Part shown: positions 39,918 through 48,949 of the stretch, in pieces
Layout: each line of letters starts with the position of its first letter
How positions within the stretch are numbered: position 1 is the stretch's first letter
NCBI GenBank assembly: GCA_013397455.1
Contig: VYZB01000747.1
Coordinates: 124,001-188,000, forward strand
DNA length: 64,000 bases
Reading direction: 5' to 3'
Origin: Crotophaga sulcirostris
Taxonomy: Eukaryota; Chordata; Aves; Cuculiformes; Crotophagidae
Position numbers and translations under genes: made by a program
The notes under the pieces: generated by a model
What the model was told of the DNA's origin: nothing
Database searches by the model: none
The model's input: the letters and a program-made list of their open reading frames with translations, nothing else

Positions 39918-40575
39918 TGTATGCTGTTTTGGGCTAAAGCAGAACATTGTTTTCTGTGACTTTTCAGCCTGTTAGTTGTCACCAAGGTAATCTACCATTG
40001 GTGTGTAGAGGCCACTATTCACACCTGTTCCTATGTAAATTAAGGCCCCCCCAGAGCTGGCGGCGAAGTGGAGTCCACTTTCTGGGAGGTGCGCACAGGA
40101 CAAGTGACCCAGCCTGGCCAGTAAAGAATACCATACCATACACATCATAATCAGTATAAAAGATTAGGGATCACAGGGGTTGCTTTCTCCTCTCCTCTTC
40201 TTCAATACCTGATGTTCAGGGAGGATCTCACCTGTTTATCTACCTCTGAACCCACCCACATGTTCTTGAGTCCAGTTCTCGCCTGCTGCTGAACCCAGTC
40301 CAGGGCATTCGACATGCCGGCCCTGCAATGTCAGTGGTGATGTGATCAAGGGATTTTGAACTGAATTTCTGTACACTTGCATAAATTTTTACTGTATACA
40401 TTTTACTTGTATAAATTTTTAAGTTTTCTTATTGTTATCTTCCTATTATTGTTGTTACATTAAAGTTGTTTTAGTGCTAGTTTCCAACCTTCAAGTCTTT
40501 CTCTCTCATTTCCCTTTTCGCTTTTCTGTGTGTGGGGAGGTTATGGTTGTAGTCCTGTTTGGTCAGTGAAGCACA
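39918..40575 (+). mobile_element. endogenous retrovirus LTR, sense, probably solo
   Basis: The block opens near TGCTGTTTTGGGCTAAAGCA, a start typical of an avian ERV LTR group. It has a TATA box (TATAAAA, 40155-40161), an ATTAAA poly(A) signal (40459-40464) about 300 bp downstream, and a T/C-rich then G-rich end near 40500-40575. The U3 part is clearly less AT-rich than its surroundings. A diverged partial relative lies at 54455-54775 (shared GCTAAAGCAGAACA and GACAGGACAGATGACCC-like words). No proviral gag, pol or env sequence adjoins it. Exact ends are uncertain: GCACA occurs just outside both proposed edges and could be a target duplication, but the right end then lacks the usual CA. Confidence 0.65.
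40155..40161 (+). promoter_or_regulatory. TATA box of the LTR
   Basis: TATAAAA in the context CAGTATAAAAGATTAGG, placed as expected between the LTR's U3 and R regions. Confidence 0.55.
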
Positions 40576-41757
40576 GGAAAATGAGATTTTCTTCTACCAG
40601 CGTAGAAAAAAATGAGTTACAGAAGGAAATCATGGCTAAAGTGGAAGTTGTGAACAGAAGCCCAGGCTGAATTTTCCTCAGTTGCCCTACAGGCTTCTTT
40701 GAAGGCAGCACTTCCTTCCAGTGTTGCATAACATATACTGAAATGCAAAACTGCTCAAGCAATTTATTTTACTTTTCAGTGAAAGCTCAATGAGTCAAGA
40801 ATGAACAAATTATTTTGGCAACTTCAGTACCTTTTTCCCTGGAGAGAGAAGAGAGCATTTTTGAATGTATTGAATCCAGGTTAGCTGATTTTCAATTTCA
40901 TGGAAAACAAAAAGTAATTTTATGTCAGAGATGTGCTTCTGATAGATATCAGACACTAATACAAACAAGGTGATAATATTCCTTAACAACACAATTCGAA
41001 TAATTCTAAATAAGACATATTACAAGTAAAAACTAGCTCTTTCTACATAACTTTGCCACCAAGATTGACCAAGCATAGAATTATTTTAAAGAGATGAAAT
41101 ATTAATTTGTATTAATAAGTCAGGCAAATTTATATTATATTGGTTTGAAATTTATTTGCAAATTATTTACAAATGTCGTACAACTAGAATTGAAGTTATG
41201 GTAGTATAATAATATGTTATCTTATTCATGCAGAAGACAATTATTAATGACTTCCATTACTGCAGTTAAAATGCATAAAGTCAGTGAATTTGAATGTACT
41301 CATCACAACACAGACAAGAGTGAGAGATAATTTAATCTTTGTTAAGAGAGAGCTGTTTAAGAGTATTAAGAGTGTTAATATTTAAAACTGCAAGAGGATT
41401 ATGATATAGCAGAGAAAACAGATAGTTCCTAAACACTTGTTTATTATATTTTTGTCACCTTCTCATTAATTCATGTGTAGGAGCAGAGCAAAATGTTTTC
41501 TTTTACAATAAATTTTGGGTTACTATATGAGATCTTTCCTAGTTCTTCATCTTAAACATGTCTGTTACTTGAAAGCATGTGTTTGCATTCTTCATCAGAA
41601 ACCTCTACTTTACATACTCAAACAACACTCTAACAGCACCTGAACAAAGTTGTTTGTTTGGTTTCTTTGGTTTTTTGTTTGTTTGTTTTTTGGTTTTGTT
41701 TTTGTTTTTTTCAAAATAGAGGGAAACTATAGCATTCTTAATGTAACTCCATCAAAT
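40576..41757. other. AT-rich non-coding DNA
   Basis: Unique sequence with a T/G-rich low-complexity tract at 41648-41712 just before the direct repeat that flanks the next CR1. Confidence 0.55.
41648..41712. repeat. T/G-rich low-complexity tract
   Basis: TTTGTTTGG, GTTTGTTTG and TTTTTGG units form about 65 bp of T/G sequence. Confidence 0.85.
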
Positions 41758-41805
41758 TTAAGTGAAGCTGTTCATTTTCAAAACTGAAAAAAGACAACCT
41801 TGCTG
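41758..41805 (+). repeat. left copy of a direct repeat flanking a CR1
   Basis: A 48-bp segment beginning TTAAGTGAAGC and ending GACAACCTTGCTG recurs at 42566-42613 on the other side of the CR1. By eye 42 of 48 positions agree without gaps. Confidence 0.85.
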
Positions 41806-41840
41806 ACTTAGTTTCTGAAGTCAATCAGCTTTTTGTGATT

Positions 41841-42553
41841 TCATAGAATCATAGAATGCTTTCAGTTGGAAGGGACATTTACAGGTCACCTAGTCCATCC
41901 GCCCCTGCAGGACCAGGGACATCTTCAACTAAATCAGATGGCTCAGAGCACCATCCAATCTGACCTTGAATGTTACTAGGGATGGAGACTCCACTGCCTC
42001 CCTGGGCAACACGTTTCAGAGTTTCACCACACTGATTGCAAAAAATTTCTTGCTTATATCCAGTCTAAATCTACTCTGCCTTAGTTTAAAACCACTACCT
42101 CTCATCCTATCACTACATTCCCTGGTAAAGTGACCCCCCCCATCTTTGCTATAGGCCCCCTTTAAGTACTGGAAGGCCACTATAAGGTCTCCCTCGAGCC
42201 TTCTCTTCTCCAGACTGAACAACCCCAACTCTCTCAGCCTGTCCTCATAGGTAAGGACCTCCAGCCCTTGGATCATTTTCATGGCCCTCCTCCAGACCCA
42301 CTCCAATAGCTCCATGTCCTTACTGTGCTGAGGGCCCCAGAGTTGGAGCTCCCTCCAGGAGAGGTATCACAAGAGCCAAGTATAGTGGCAGAATCAACTC
42401 ACTCAACCTGCTGGCTATACTTCTTTTGATGCAACCCAGAGTATGGTTGGCCTTCTGGGCTGCAAGTGCATATTTTTGGCTCATGTCCAGCTTTTAATCC
42501 ATCAGTACTCCCAAGTCCTTCTCCACAGGGCTGCTCTCCATCACATCACATCA
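41841..42553 (-). mobile_element. CR1 LINE 3' fragment, antisense
   Basis: The plus strand starts TCATAGAATCATAGAATG, the reversed terminal repeat, then the 3' UTR. The minus-strand frame 42016-42315 encodes ORF2 C-terminal blocks: [48 protein letters not shown] and RFRLDISKKFFA. The stretch nearer the 5' end (42316-42553) still shows CR1 DNA (GTACTCCCAAGTCCTTCTCC, the reversed EKDLGVL region) but with the frame broken. The element is bounded by the diverged direct repeat described separately. Confidence 0.93.
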
Positions 42554-42565
42554 ACTCTGTCTGGC

Positions 42566-42613
42566 TTAAATGAAACTTTTTGTTTTCAAAACTGAAAGAA
42601 GACAACCTTGCTG
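42566..42613 (+). repeat. right copy of a direct repeat flanking a CR1
   Basis: Partner of 41758-41805. It begins TTAAATGAAAC, ends GACAACCTTGCTG and lies just past the CR1 5' end. Similarity may continue weakly beyond 42613 with an indel. Confidence 0.85.
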
Positions 42614-42890
42614 CAAGTAGCCTTTTTCTGTTTTCCCAATATGTCACAAAGAGAATGGACTTTGCTTTGTATTTGTCTGCAACTGATTCTAACATTGACT
42701 TTAATGGGTCAATAATTTCTCTGAACAACTTCCAGATTCCTGGATCATCAAACTTTGAATCATTGAACTTTGGACCCCAATGTCAAGCTCAAGCTAGTTT
42801 ATATATAACTGCAAATGGTGCAAACCAAACATAAATAATATGGAGTGTTTTCTTTTATATCTTTATAATTGAGGTATTTCAATACATTTT
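42614..42890. other. unique DNA between a CR1 and a solo LTR
   Basis: About 280 bp of unique sequence. The 84-codon open frame at 42580-42834 (+) has no recognisable motif. Confidence 0.5.
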
Positions 42891-43010
42891 TGTTAGGGCT
42901 CCCTCCTGTCACCAGGTCCCCCCCAACCTGCTCAGTCAGAGAGGGAAGGGTCCTTTGGCGTCTGTGTGATGAATTGAAGACTGACAAATCTCGTAGGGTA
43001 AATTCAAAAA

Positions 43011-43273
43011 GTGTTTATTTGGGGCATGGCCAAAATAACAAACCAATATTTTGGGTATGGTCAAAATATCAAAACAGTATTTATTTTGGGCACAGCCAAA
43101 ACAACAAATCAACATTTTGGGCACAGCCAAAATATCAAATCAGTATTTATTTTGGATATGGCCAAACAACAAATTAATATTTTGGGCACAGACAAATTAT
43201 TAAATTAGTATTTGTTTTGGACAAAGCCAAAATAACAAATTAATATTTTGGGCATAGCCAAAATATCAAATCA
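43011..43273 (-). repeat. four-copy 66-bp tandem array inside the LTR
   Basis: Units lie at 43011-43076, 43077-43142, 43143-43207 and 43208-43273 (66, 66, 65 and 66 bp). Each starts GTRTTTRTTT and ends in AAAACA, AAATCA or AAATTA. Each unit is itself a diverged pair of about 31-35 bp halves, and each half has a dyad core of the form TTTTGG-six bases-CCAAAA. Units 1, 2 and 3 carry TTTATT, which is AATAAA on the minus (transcribed) strand. Confidence 0.92.
43014..43019 (-). terminator. poly(A) signal of the LTR
   Basis: AATAAA on the minus strand, in the first array unit and nearest the U5 side. Similar words recur in the neighbouring units. Confidence 0.5.
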
Positions 43274-43510
43274 AATACTCGGGTGTACTCCAAGTTGCAG
43301 CTTCCCAAAAGTTGCAAAACCTGATCACAATTTGTTCAGATCACAATCTGATACCCTCAAGGCAGCTGGACAAAGAATGGTCACCATTCCATACGCCTCT
43401 GGAAAACGTGATCTTCAAGGAGCATGTGTCCTGTGGTTGCTCTGCAGAATGTCTTCAGGCGTGTTCCATGGGGTGATGGGTGCATGCCTCTGCCTTCTTG
43501 GTAGGTTTCT

Positions 43511-43517
43511 ATTTATA
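43511..43517 (-). promoter_or_regulatory. TATA box of the antisense LTR
   Basis: TATAAAT on the minus strand in the context CCTATAAATAGAAACC. It lies about 380 bp from the LTR start at 43896, a normal U3 distance. Confidence 0.55.
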
Positions 43518-43901
43518 GGACAAGTCCATGCCCCCCCCATTAACATGAGGGGTGGGCTTGCTGCAAAAGTTCTTGAACTGGCGCACGCGCAGAACCTTCT
43601 TCTGGAAGGTCCTGGAATTGGGGTTGGGGGCTGCAGGGTCACTGGCAGTTCAACAGACCCTCACCAGAATAACCTCTGCCTGAACACTTTTGGATCTGCA
43701 TGTGCAGTCAGGTGTGTGAGGGTGGGGGCTGCACCTGCTGCTGCACTTCCTCCTCCTCTACGGCAGCACAGTCAGCCCATCAGGAACCACAGCACTCAAG
43801 AAGATGTTAAAGACAAAATGTTGATGATGTTTTAGACAATACAAGTAGAATCAGTTGATGTTTAAGATGACAATAGGAGTAGAGTCAGTCTCTACAATTT
43901 T

Positions 43902-46900
43902 TCATGATGAATAATTGAAACATTTCTACACAGCAGTGAAAAATGAAATCAAAATGCACATTGTGAAAGAGATTATTTTTTAAGAAAACTTGTATGCAAT
44001 AATGGACTTTTCCAAGTTAGATTTGAGGGCTATTCTTTTGTGTAGTAAATTAAAATCATGCATAACTCCTACTCATGGCTTCTCATAAAACTGTAGAAAA
44101 ATAGAAGGAAGATTTTTCAACTGAATCTACTTTCATAAAGAAATATAATACTGCTAAGTTTAGTTTTGTTTGTCTCAGAGTGCCTAAGAATTCACTGCAA
44201 TCAAATGGATAACCTTTGATCCCAGTGCTTAAAGTAAATTCAGTCCTCTGTGTGGAACATGCCAAATACAAAAAAGGGGTTTTTCTATAACTGTTTTTCC
44301 TTCTCAGTATGACTTTCAGTATGAAGTATATATGACTATTTTATAAGTTTACTTTCAGAAAATGTTATTTTTGAGAATGATCTATGTGAACCTGATTCAT
44401 ACACTTAAAATTGGTACTTAGCCCTGTTTAGTGTTGAACAACAAATAATCTCAAACACAAATGACTATGGAGCTCAGTTCTCCATTTATTCCCCGTTGGA
44501 AATTGCTTTCCTTACTCGGTGAAAAATCAGAACATTCATAGTGGCAAATACTGCAGATAACATTCATCTTTCTACATTGTTATTTAAGAGCCTGCCACAT
44601 GTTTTGAAGACAGAAAGAACCGCTTTTACAGTGAAAATCCTGGAGTAAATGTTTGGATCTTGAAAAAAATTCTTCAAGTGATTCCTTTAGTATCTTTTCC
44701 TCCCATTTGCAAATAATAATGTCTGGTTCATGCTTACAGGGAAAAATAAAAATTAAATCAGTGACTTAAAAGAGCACCTTAAATATTATATAGCTACTTA
44801 GTAATAAATAAGATGGTATAGTAAAATATGTTGCATAAATTATGATTCGAGGGATGTTTTTAATTTAGAACTATATTATACACATTTTGCTGCTGTTCAT
44901 GTTCTTCAAGGTTATTTGAAAATGATTAGTTGTCATAGCAACTCAACTTTCACAAACTCTGGCCTAATTTTGCATTATGAGTATTAGCATGGAATCAGTA
45001 TAAGCTAACAGCAGTATCAGGGAATGACTCAGGTTCAGAATCTCCAAACATAAATGTCTGAATTCTCAGCAAAACTTCAACTTTTACAAAATTCAAAATG
45101 TGAGACAAAGATACCATTGCATTGCCTTGTCATTTAATTTTGGTATTATCAGTCATAGGCTATTCTAGGTATTATTTCAGCAAGTCTGTTTACGGTAATT
45201 AAAAGCACTGAATCAAGAACCTAATTTTAAAAGGAAAGAAAGAACATTTGCAAATCCAAGAAGTCTCTGTTCAAGCAAAACTTGCATATGCTAAACATGT
45301 AAGGGACTATTATAAACATCAAAGCATGTAAAACTTACAGAAAAAAATATATGGCTGGTTATCACATCAAGTGTTGTGATAACTCTGAGTACATATTAGT
45401 ATCTCACTTTATAGAAAATCAAAATTAAAAATTGTAGAAAATGCCTTTTCTACTGCCCACATCTCCCTCTTTCTTTTAATGCCACAAGGTCAGTTTTAAA
45501 GGAAATTTTGTTATGTAGTTATTTAATTATTTGGACTTTATAGTGGCACCTTTTCAACATAGGAACAGACAGTTGCTTGTGATCAATGATCATAAATAGC
45601 TTTTAAATTGGTTTTCCATAATACAATATTATTACTCTGGAAATCTAACGTAGCCTTCATTTTCTTCACCTATATACTTTTTATCAAGAGTTCATCTCTT
45701 TCCCTCATTTACATTTACTCCTTTGTGCTAGCCAGCAAGACTGTTGGGTGAAAATTTCTTAAATCAACATTTCTTCAATTTTATATTCAAGCATTTTTCT
45801 GCAATTTTCCTGCCCCAAAGAAGGTTCAAGCAAGGTAGCTACATTGTACTTTCAATACAGGAAAACAGGAAAATAAATTAATTTTAGATAAATATCATAC
45901 TGTGTTAAACTAAAAGAACGTTTAGAAGTATTTATTGTATTAACAATACTCATAATATTAAGTGCACAATGAATCATAAATTTGTTTATGTGTTGCTTAT
46001 TTTCATGAGAAGTACTAAATGAGTGGTTGCATTGTACAAGTGATATCGTAACTGAAAAAAAATAAATATCCTAAAGTTCCTGATTACTGAGTCAAAATAT
46101 TAGCAATGAAACAAGTCCTCCTCAGCTATATTAGTTTAAAATAGACATATAACTTATTGAAACTAGAATTTTCTGCATAGAGCAAATTAATCAAATAGAA
46201 ATCTAATTTACATTTCTCAAAACCTTCTCCCAGGATATTGGAGTGCATCTTACTGAAAAAAACCCCAAAAAGATTCATATTTTTCACAAGTGTTTATGTT
46301 TTTTTCTTAGAAAGAATCTCTTTACTGCTTGGATTTTCCACTCAAAATCTGCTTTGACAAAATAACAGATGTATAAATGTTTGTTTGGTGAGTACACACT
46401 GGTTACATCAATCCGGTATGAACAAAAGAATCTCAACCATTTGCAAGAAATAAAAACTTACAAATACGTTAAACATCCTAATCTAAAGAGAAGTCTTGTC
46501 CTCTCCCATAACACATAGAGCATTTCCAGTTATATTTTGTTGTTGTTCTAGGGAACCAGCACCAGGGATCCTAGGAAAGAGTAGTTGTTGCTGTGCTGGC
46601 CAGCCCACCCATCCAGGCAACATCTGTAAATGGACAGCTGAGAGTGCTGAAGGGTTAAGAGGCAGTCTCTGTCTCATGTTGTGCTTTCATCACATCCATG
46701 TGAAATGCTGTGAGAGAATACAACAAGAAAGCTGATTCGGAATTAGCGAGAAGATCTTAACTTTCTCTTGATGATTTGTAACAGAACACTGACAACTTTC
46801 CTATTTGAACAAAAGCACTGAGTTGCTGTATACTTTTGAAATAAGCACCTGATACAACTCTTTGTAAGGAAAAAATTGGCTCCAAATCACTGCAGGAGCT

Positions 46901-47277
46901 GAAGTGAAGGTACCACTTCGGTTAGCTTATTATGTCTACTAAAGTGTCAGTTGTTTGTTCTTTGGATTAGCCCAAGAAAACAGGGTTTTGACAAGAACTA
47001 AGTAAGCATTGAAATTAATTTCATATTAGTAAAAACATTGTTGTATTTTAGGTGCCTGGTAAATTATTAGAGAGAAAACCTAACCACAAGTAAGTGCTAC
47101 ATATGCTGAGATAAATACATTGATTTTGAGGAAAAGCCAAATTTAGAAAATGAACTCTGGTGCACAGAACGGAAGTCCACCAGTTTTTACATTTAACTCA
47201 AACACTTAAATAAACCCCATATTTCATGTGATTCAGGTTCTACAAGAATATAATCTAGGTAGGACTCTTCTGCTAAG
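43902..47277. other. AT-rich non-coding DNA, no gene seen
   Basis: Unique sequence. The block 46490-46740 is less AT-rich and holds a 79-codon frame (46496-46735 +, Cys-rich), but no domain, splice site pair or repeat family is recognised there. Confidence 0.5.
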
Positions 47278-47393
47278 TTTAAGCTTGTCTGTAACTCTCC
47301 TGGGGTTGGCAAACGAGTAGCACACACTTCTCGAGACTGTAATATTTGTGGTTTTCATTCCGAGCGTGTAATGGACATCCACTACATGAAAAG
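47278..47393 (+). CDS. candidate exon with a Cys/His-rich peptide, unidentified
   Basis: Seen: a pyrimidine-rich CTCTTCTGCTAAG acceptor, an open frame of 38 codons plus two bases, and an AAAAG/GTAACA donor. The nearest in-frame stops are TAG at 47260 upstream and TAA at 47395, inside the donor. The end of the peptide reads RDCNICGFHSERVMDIHYMK, with a C-x2-C pair and histidines in zinc-finger-like positions; the C-to-H spacing is shorter than in a classical C2H2 finger. The segment has four CpG dinucleotides in 116 bp, unusual for this CpG-poor desert. I do not recognise a gene. It may be a real exon, a decayed gene or transposon piece, or a chance open frame. No partner exon was found nearby. 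Confidence 0.3.
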
Positions 47394-48261
47394 GTAACAA
47401 TAAATATAGGAATAGCCAATGAACCTTAGCGACCCTAGAAGCAAGGCACTCAGATGAGCCTATACTTTGTCCTTACCTAGATGTATTCCTGGAGTAATAC
47501 AGCTACATTACATATCATTAGCATTAACATTACTTCTCTATAGCAGAAAGTAACTACAAGGCAATAAGATGATATAGAGAAACAAAAAGAGTAAAGATGG
47601 GAAAGAGACAAAGAAACTTTTAAGGTAAGCTTTAGAAAGAGTGTATCGCCTTAGCAGGAGGAAAGAATTTTCAATAGATCAAGGACATCAGAAGAAAGAT
47701 CAAAATATATTAAAAATAATATAAAGACAGCAAAAATTTTAGTTTTCAAACTTTTTTCCTGTCAGATATTTTCAGACAGAGAGCTTTCAAAACACAGCAT
47801 GTTAAATCTCTGAATTAAACAACTGCATAACGTACAAAGCAAATTAAGCATACAAATTTTTAAAACACTTGTGATAAGCCACAATTCAAAAGCCAGGATG
47901 TGAAATGTATGCTTTATTTATATATTCAGAAACATCAAAGAGAAGATTTAATGTCAAGAGTGCCTAAATATGGACAAAGTAGTAGAAATTATCAAATGCA
48001 TTGTAACAAATAAACCCATTAAATACTATGCCAAACACCTGCTAGTACAAAACACTTGCATAACATATTGAAGAAATACAATTCTATCATGAACATTTCA
48101 TTAGAAACCACAGATACTTGCAACTAAAATGCTGAATATATAGAGTTTGAGTACCTCTTTAAAAAAATTACTGTGAAAGTCATTCGCTTTCTTAAACATA
48201 TCTGTTGATTGAATGACAACACACAGAACAATTAGTATGTTAAATGTGTTTGTTGTGTTTG
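47394..48261. other. AT-rich non-coding DNA, no gene seen
   Basis: Unique sequence; no exon, RNA gene or recognised repeat. Confidence 0.5.
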
Positions 48262-48949
48262 CTCGTGGAAGACCCTATACTCGAGCAGGTGAATACATGT
48301 GAAGGAGGCTGTGAACCTATGGGAAGCCTACATTGGATCTGTGGACCCGTGGAGTGAAGACTCCAAGCTGAAGCAAGTTTGCTGGCCTTGTTACCCTGTG
48401 GGGGACCCATGCTGGAGCAGTTTGTTCTTGAAGGACTTCACCCCATGGAAAGGACCCATGATGCAGAAGTTTGTGAAGAACTCACAATACTCACATAGGA
48501 GAAGTTGGTGAAAGACTGTCTCCTGTGGGAGGGACACCACACTGGAGCAAGGGAAGAGTGTGAGGAGTCCTCCCCCCGAGGAGGAAGGAGTGGTAGAGAC
48601 AATGTGTGATGAATTAACTGCAACTCCCATACCCTGTGTCCCTGTGTCACTGGTGGAAAGGAGGTAGAGAAACCAGGAGTGAAGTTGAGCCTGGGAAGAA
48701 GGAAGTCGTAGGGGGTTTAAGATTTATTTTTATTTCTCATTATCCTACTCCGATATGCTTGATAATAAATTATTTTCCCCAAGTTGAGTCTGTTTTGTCC
48801 ATGACAGTAATTGGTGAGTGATCTCCCCCTGTCCTCATCTCAGCCCATGACCCTTTCATTATATTTTCTTTTGCCTGTCCAGTCGAGGAGGAGGAGTAGT
48901 AGAGTGCCATTGATGGACACCTGGCATCCAGCCAGGGTTAAACCACCAT
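48262..48949 (+). mobile_element. avian ERVL-type LTR, sense, 5' part missing
   Basis: This follows a very common avian ERVL LTR closely, as I recall it. Landmarks in order are GCTGGAGCAGTTTGTTCTTG, GTGGGAGGGACACCACACTG, AAGAGTGTGAGGAGTCCTCC, GGAGTGAAGTTGAGCCTGGG, an AATAAA signal (48764-48769), TTTTCCCCAAGTTGAGTCTG, TAATTGGTGAGTGATCTCCC and a 3' end CCAGCCAGGGTTAAACCACC. The first 290 bp consists of loosely repeated units of about 40-50 bp (48355-48545). No TATA box or 5' TG end is evident, so distal U3 is probably lost. Open frames across it are accidental. It is the same broad group as the antisense copy at 12821, which also ends GGTTTAAACC-like. Confidence 0.88.
48764..48769 (+). terminator. 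poly(A) signal of the ERVL LTR
   Basis: AATAAA in GATAATAAATTATTTTCC, at the position where this LTR family carries its R-region signal. Confidence 0.65.

Larger units (their letters stand above)
42891..43896 (-). mobile_element. complete solo LTR, antisense, with internal tandem array
   Basis: Ends are TGTTAGGGCT (42891) and CTCTACA (43896), giving canonical TG...CA termini with a short inverted TGT/ACA. The five bases ATTTT occur immediately outside both ends (42886-42890 and 43897-43901), a plausible target duplication; five bases fits class III/ERVL, though the AT-rich word could match by chance. On the minus strand a TATA box (43511-43517) separates a U3 of about 400 bp from the transcribed part, which contains a four-copy 66-bp array and poly(A)-type AATAAA words, the last at 43014-43019. 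About 120 bp of U5 follows. It is GC-richer and CpG-richer than its flanks in U3 (for example GCGCACGCGC). No internal proviral genes are present, and open frames across it are not genes. Confidence 0.8.

Noticed and set aside
43248..43835. 195-codon open frame on the + strand, the longest in the window
   Set aside because: It lies inside the antisense solo LTR, partly in its tandem array, and shows no protein domain. GC-richer U3 sequence simply has fewer stops.
39918..43896. A provirus with the LTRs at 39.9 kb and 42.9 kb as its two ends
   Set aside because: The two LTRs differ in sequence, length and orientation, and the DNA between them is unique sequence plus a CR1 with no gag, pol or env traces.
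46496..46735. Cys-rich 79-codon frame in a less AT-rich block
   Set aside because: No domain, no splice pair and a competing frame on the other strand; treated as unexplained non-coding sequence.
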